DNA from: DASRAA01 sp963814165
GTDB lineage: Bacteria; Acidobacteriota; Terriglobia; Terriglobales; Acidobacteriaceae
Reading direction: 5' to 3'
Length of the DNA: 64,000 nt
Assembly (NCBI GenBank): GCA_963814165.1
Contig: CAWFBW010000008.1
Location: forward strand, 372,001-436,000
Under the pieces are notes generated by a model. The model searched no databases. It saw nothing but the letters and a program-made list of their open reading frames with translations, and had not been told where the DNA came from. The position numbers and the translations under genes were made by a program. Positions 62,616 to 64,000 of the stretch are shown here, piece by piece (position 1 is the first letter of the stretch; the number at the start of each line of letters is the position of its first letter).

Positions 62616-63458
62616 ATGATCCGCAATCTTATTGTTCCCCGCGTACTGGGGAAGGCGCAGGAAGAGCTGCAGCCCGCGCTGGAGTTACTGCGTGCTCTGG
62701 GGGCGACGCCCGGCCATGAATGGCACGAGGGCGGGGCCCATGGATTCCAACTGGAAGCTCCCGGCGGCGCTGTGGAACTGATTGCCGCAGCCAACGCGCC
62801 CGCATCCGACATAACCATAGAGGTCTCCGATGCCGATGCGGCGTGGGAGATCGTGAAGCGGCGCGGCGTGAAAGTGATTCACGAGATTGGCGACACGGCT
62901 TATGGAGCGAGGATTTTCGCTGTCGAAGTGAACGGCTTGCGCATGGCGTTCATCACTTACGCACGCACAAACGACGAAGACGTGGAGGGCGCCCTGCAGG
63001 CGCAGGGCAAGCGCTTTGCGATCGTGGTGGCGCGGTTCAATTCGTTTATCACCGAGCGGTTGCTCGATGGAGCGCTTCTGGCGTTGCGGCAGGCGGGTGC
63101 GTCGAAGAAAGACATCACGGTGGTGCGTGTGCCGGGATCGTTTGAAATTCCCTCGGCGGCGCGGCAACTGGCGCTGAGCGGCAACTACGACGCAATCGTC
63201 TGCATCGGATGCCTATTGCGCGGTGGGACGCTGCACTACGAAGTGATTGCCAATGAAGTTACGCGGGGTGTTGGGCAGTCGGCGCAGGAGACCGGCGTGC
63301 CGCATGCGTTCGGCGTGCTGACCTGCGACACGCTGGAGCAGGCCATTGATCGAGCTGGTTTGAAGGCCGGGAACAAGGGCTACGAGGCTGGACTGGCGGC
63401 AATCGAGATGGCTTCGCTGCACAGCAAAGTTGCGGAACACGCGGCAGGGAAGCGATGA
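62616..63458 (+). CDS. ribH: 6,7-dimethyl-8-ribityllumazine synthase with N-terminal VOC-like domain
   Basis: Residues ~130-275 are RibH, the penultimate enzyme of riboflavin synthesis. It has FAIVVARFNSFITERLLDGA, VRVPGSFEIPSAARQLA, CIGCLLRGGTLHYEVIANEV (with the catalytic His), VPHAFGVLTCDTLEQA and NKGYEAGLAAIEMA. Residues 1-~118 instead resemble half of a vicinal-oxygen-chelate fold (DITIEVSDADAAWEIVKRRG then ARIFAVEVNGLRMAFIT). Ordinary RibH is ~155 residues, so this is a fusion. ATG 62616 is the best start; the longer upstream frame lacks support. The stop overlaps nusB by four bases (ATGA). Confidence 0.93.
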   Translation: MIRNLIVPRVLGKAQEELQPALELLRALGATPGHEWHEGGAHGFQLEAPGGAVELIAAANAPASDITIEVSDADAAWEIVKRRGVKVIHEIGDTAYGARIFAVEVNGLRMAFITYARTNDEDVEGALQAQGKRFAIVVARFNSFITERLLDGALLALRQAGASKKDITVVRVPGSFEIPSAARQLALSGNYDAIVCIGCLLRGGTLHYEVIANEVTRGVGQSAQETGVPHAFGVLTCDTLEQAIDRAGLKAGNKGYEAGLAAIEMASLHSKVAEHAAGKR

Positions 63459-63883
63459 GCAAAGCAGGTACGCGCAGAAAATCCCGCGAAATGGCCCTGC
63501 AAATGTTGTTTCAACTCGACATGGGCAAGCAGGACATTGAGCAGGTCCGCAAGACGTTCTGGAACGAACGGCGTGACCTCGACGAGAAAGTTCGGGGATT
63601 TGCTGACGACTTGTTTCGCGTGGCCGCCGAGCGCCAGGCGGAAATCGATGAACTGGTCGAGCGCAACGCCGAGCATTGGCGGATGGACCGCATGGCAGCC
63701 GTTGATCGCAACGTGTTGCGGGTTGGAGTCGCCGAGTTCCTTGGCTTCACGGATACGCCGAAGCCGGTGGTGATCAATGAGGCGCTGGAAATTGCGCGGC
63801 GGTTCTCGACACCTGAGTCGGTGACGTTCATCAACGGCGTGCTGGATAGCGTGGCGAAGGAGTTGGATGGGGCGAAGGGGTAG
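63455..63883 (+). CDS. nusB: Transcription antitermination protein NusB
   Basis: The 142-residue all-helical protein binds boxA RNA with S10 in rRNA antitermination. It has KSREMALQMLFQLDMGKQD, the central WRMDRMAAVDRNVLRVGVAE, and the C-terminal INEALEIARRFSTPESVTFI followed by NGVLD, as in the family. It overlaps ribH (ATGA), the common ribH-nusB arrangement. Confidence 0.95.
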   Translation: MSKAGTRRKSREMALQMLFQLDMGKQDIEQVRKTFWNERRDLDEKVRGFADDLFRVAAERQAEIDELVERNAEHWRMDRMAAVDRNVLRVGVAEFLGFTDTPKPVVINEALEIARRFSTPESVTFINGVLDSVAKELDGAKG

Positions 63884-64000
63884 GTGATTACCCCTTAAGC
63901 GCCAAGTTAAAGGAACCGAGGGAGTAACATCTGGCGCAAATAACGGCGTAAATTGCGCGTCCAGTGGTAAATCGGCAGTCAAATACATTGGGAAATGCGT

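Noticed and set aside
1..64000. tRNA, rRNA genes and CRISPR arrays
   Set aside because: I read the intergenic regions for cloverleaf arms, rRNA-like sequence and regular short repeats and saw none. A covariance-model search would be decisive for tRNAs.

Overview
The window looks like a chromosome segment of an Acidobacteriota bacterium (Terriglobia, Koribacter-like). The reasons are a moderately high GC content, an FtsX/MacB-type permease of the kind described as acidobacterial duplicated orphan permeases, a TonB-dependent receptor with a carboxypeptidase-regulatory-like N-terminus, a fused aroDE, and many short dispersed intergenic repeats. This is an inference from gene content; no rRNA gene is present to confirm it. 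I see no tRNA, rRNA, prophage or CRISPR array.

Layout. 1-4.0 kb: end of a phosphofructokinase gene, then a papain-family peptidase with a seven-unit repeat domain inserted between its catalytic Cys and His, preceded by a small broken gene. 4.5-8.6 kb: polA (frameshifted) and queA. 8.6-16.2 kb: class II aldolase, a cobalamin riboswitch with a BtuB-like receptor, a DUF374 acyltransferase, an ABC exporter pair (ATPase frameshifted), and a membrane PAS protein without output domain. 16.2-20.2 kb: trpEG (trpG frameshifted), an Hsp15-like S4 protein and glutamate dehydrogenase. 20.2-25.5 kb: a gene-poor, repeat-rich accessory stretch with an unknown protein, a cupin, an unknown membrane protein and a pentapeptide-repeat/TIR protein. 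25.6-30.6 kb: a GH105-like enzyme with a transporter-like N-terminus, pgsA, an AMMECR1 gene (frameshifted) and aroDE with a histone-like tail. 30.8-33 kb: an orphan GvpL/F gene whose stop codon is the edge of a decayed IS630 copy. 33-43.5 kb: DksA-like protein, AsmA-like protein, NtrC-type regulator, orphan permease, VOC protein, TPR protein and hemA. 43.8-49.1 kb: two small c-type cytochromes and a three-subunit molybdenum hydroxylase operon with seven single-base frameshifts. 49.3-55.6 kb: CPBP protease, DUF1905/YdeI protein, DUF985 cupin, small secreted or hypothetical proteins, an IS630 element with a nonsense mutation, and a HEAT-repeat gene that the IS entered at the stop codon. 55.8-60.2 kb: thiolase, 3-hydroxybutyryl-CoA dehydrogenase and enoyl-CoA hydratase, forming a short-chain acyl-CoA module; the hydratase is fused to a uracil-DNA-glycosylase-like domain. 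60.3-64 kb: a YtrA-type GntR regulator with two phased repeats upstream, a small hydrophilic protein, a YciE/F ferritin-like protein, a VOC-RibH fusion, and nusB.

A pattern crosses the whole window. At least twelve genes or gene positions need removal of exactly one base to restore a conserved reading frame, and seven of these lie within 2.4 kb of the molybdenum hydroxylase operon. Uncorrected single-base insertion errors are the simplest explanation, but local gene decay is not excluded.

The best candidates for new biology are the peptidase with the inserted propeller-like domain, the unknown membrane protein next to the TIR protein, and the VOC-RibH and glycosylase-crotonase fusions.
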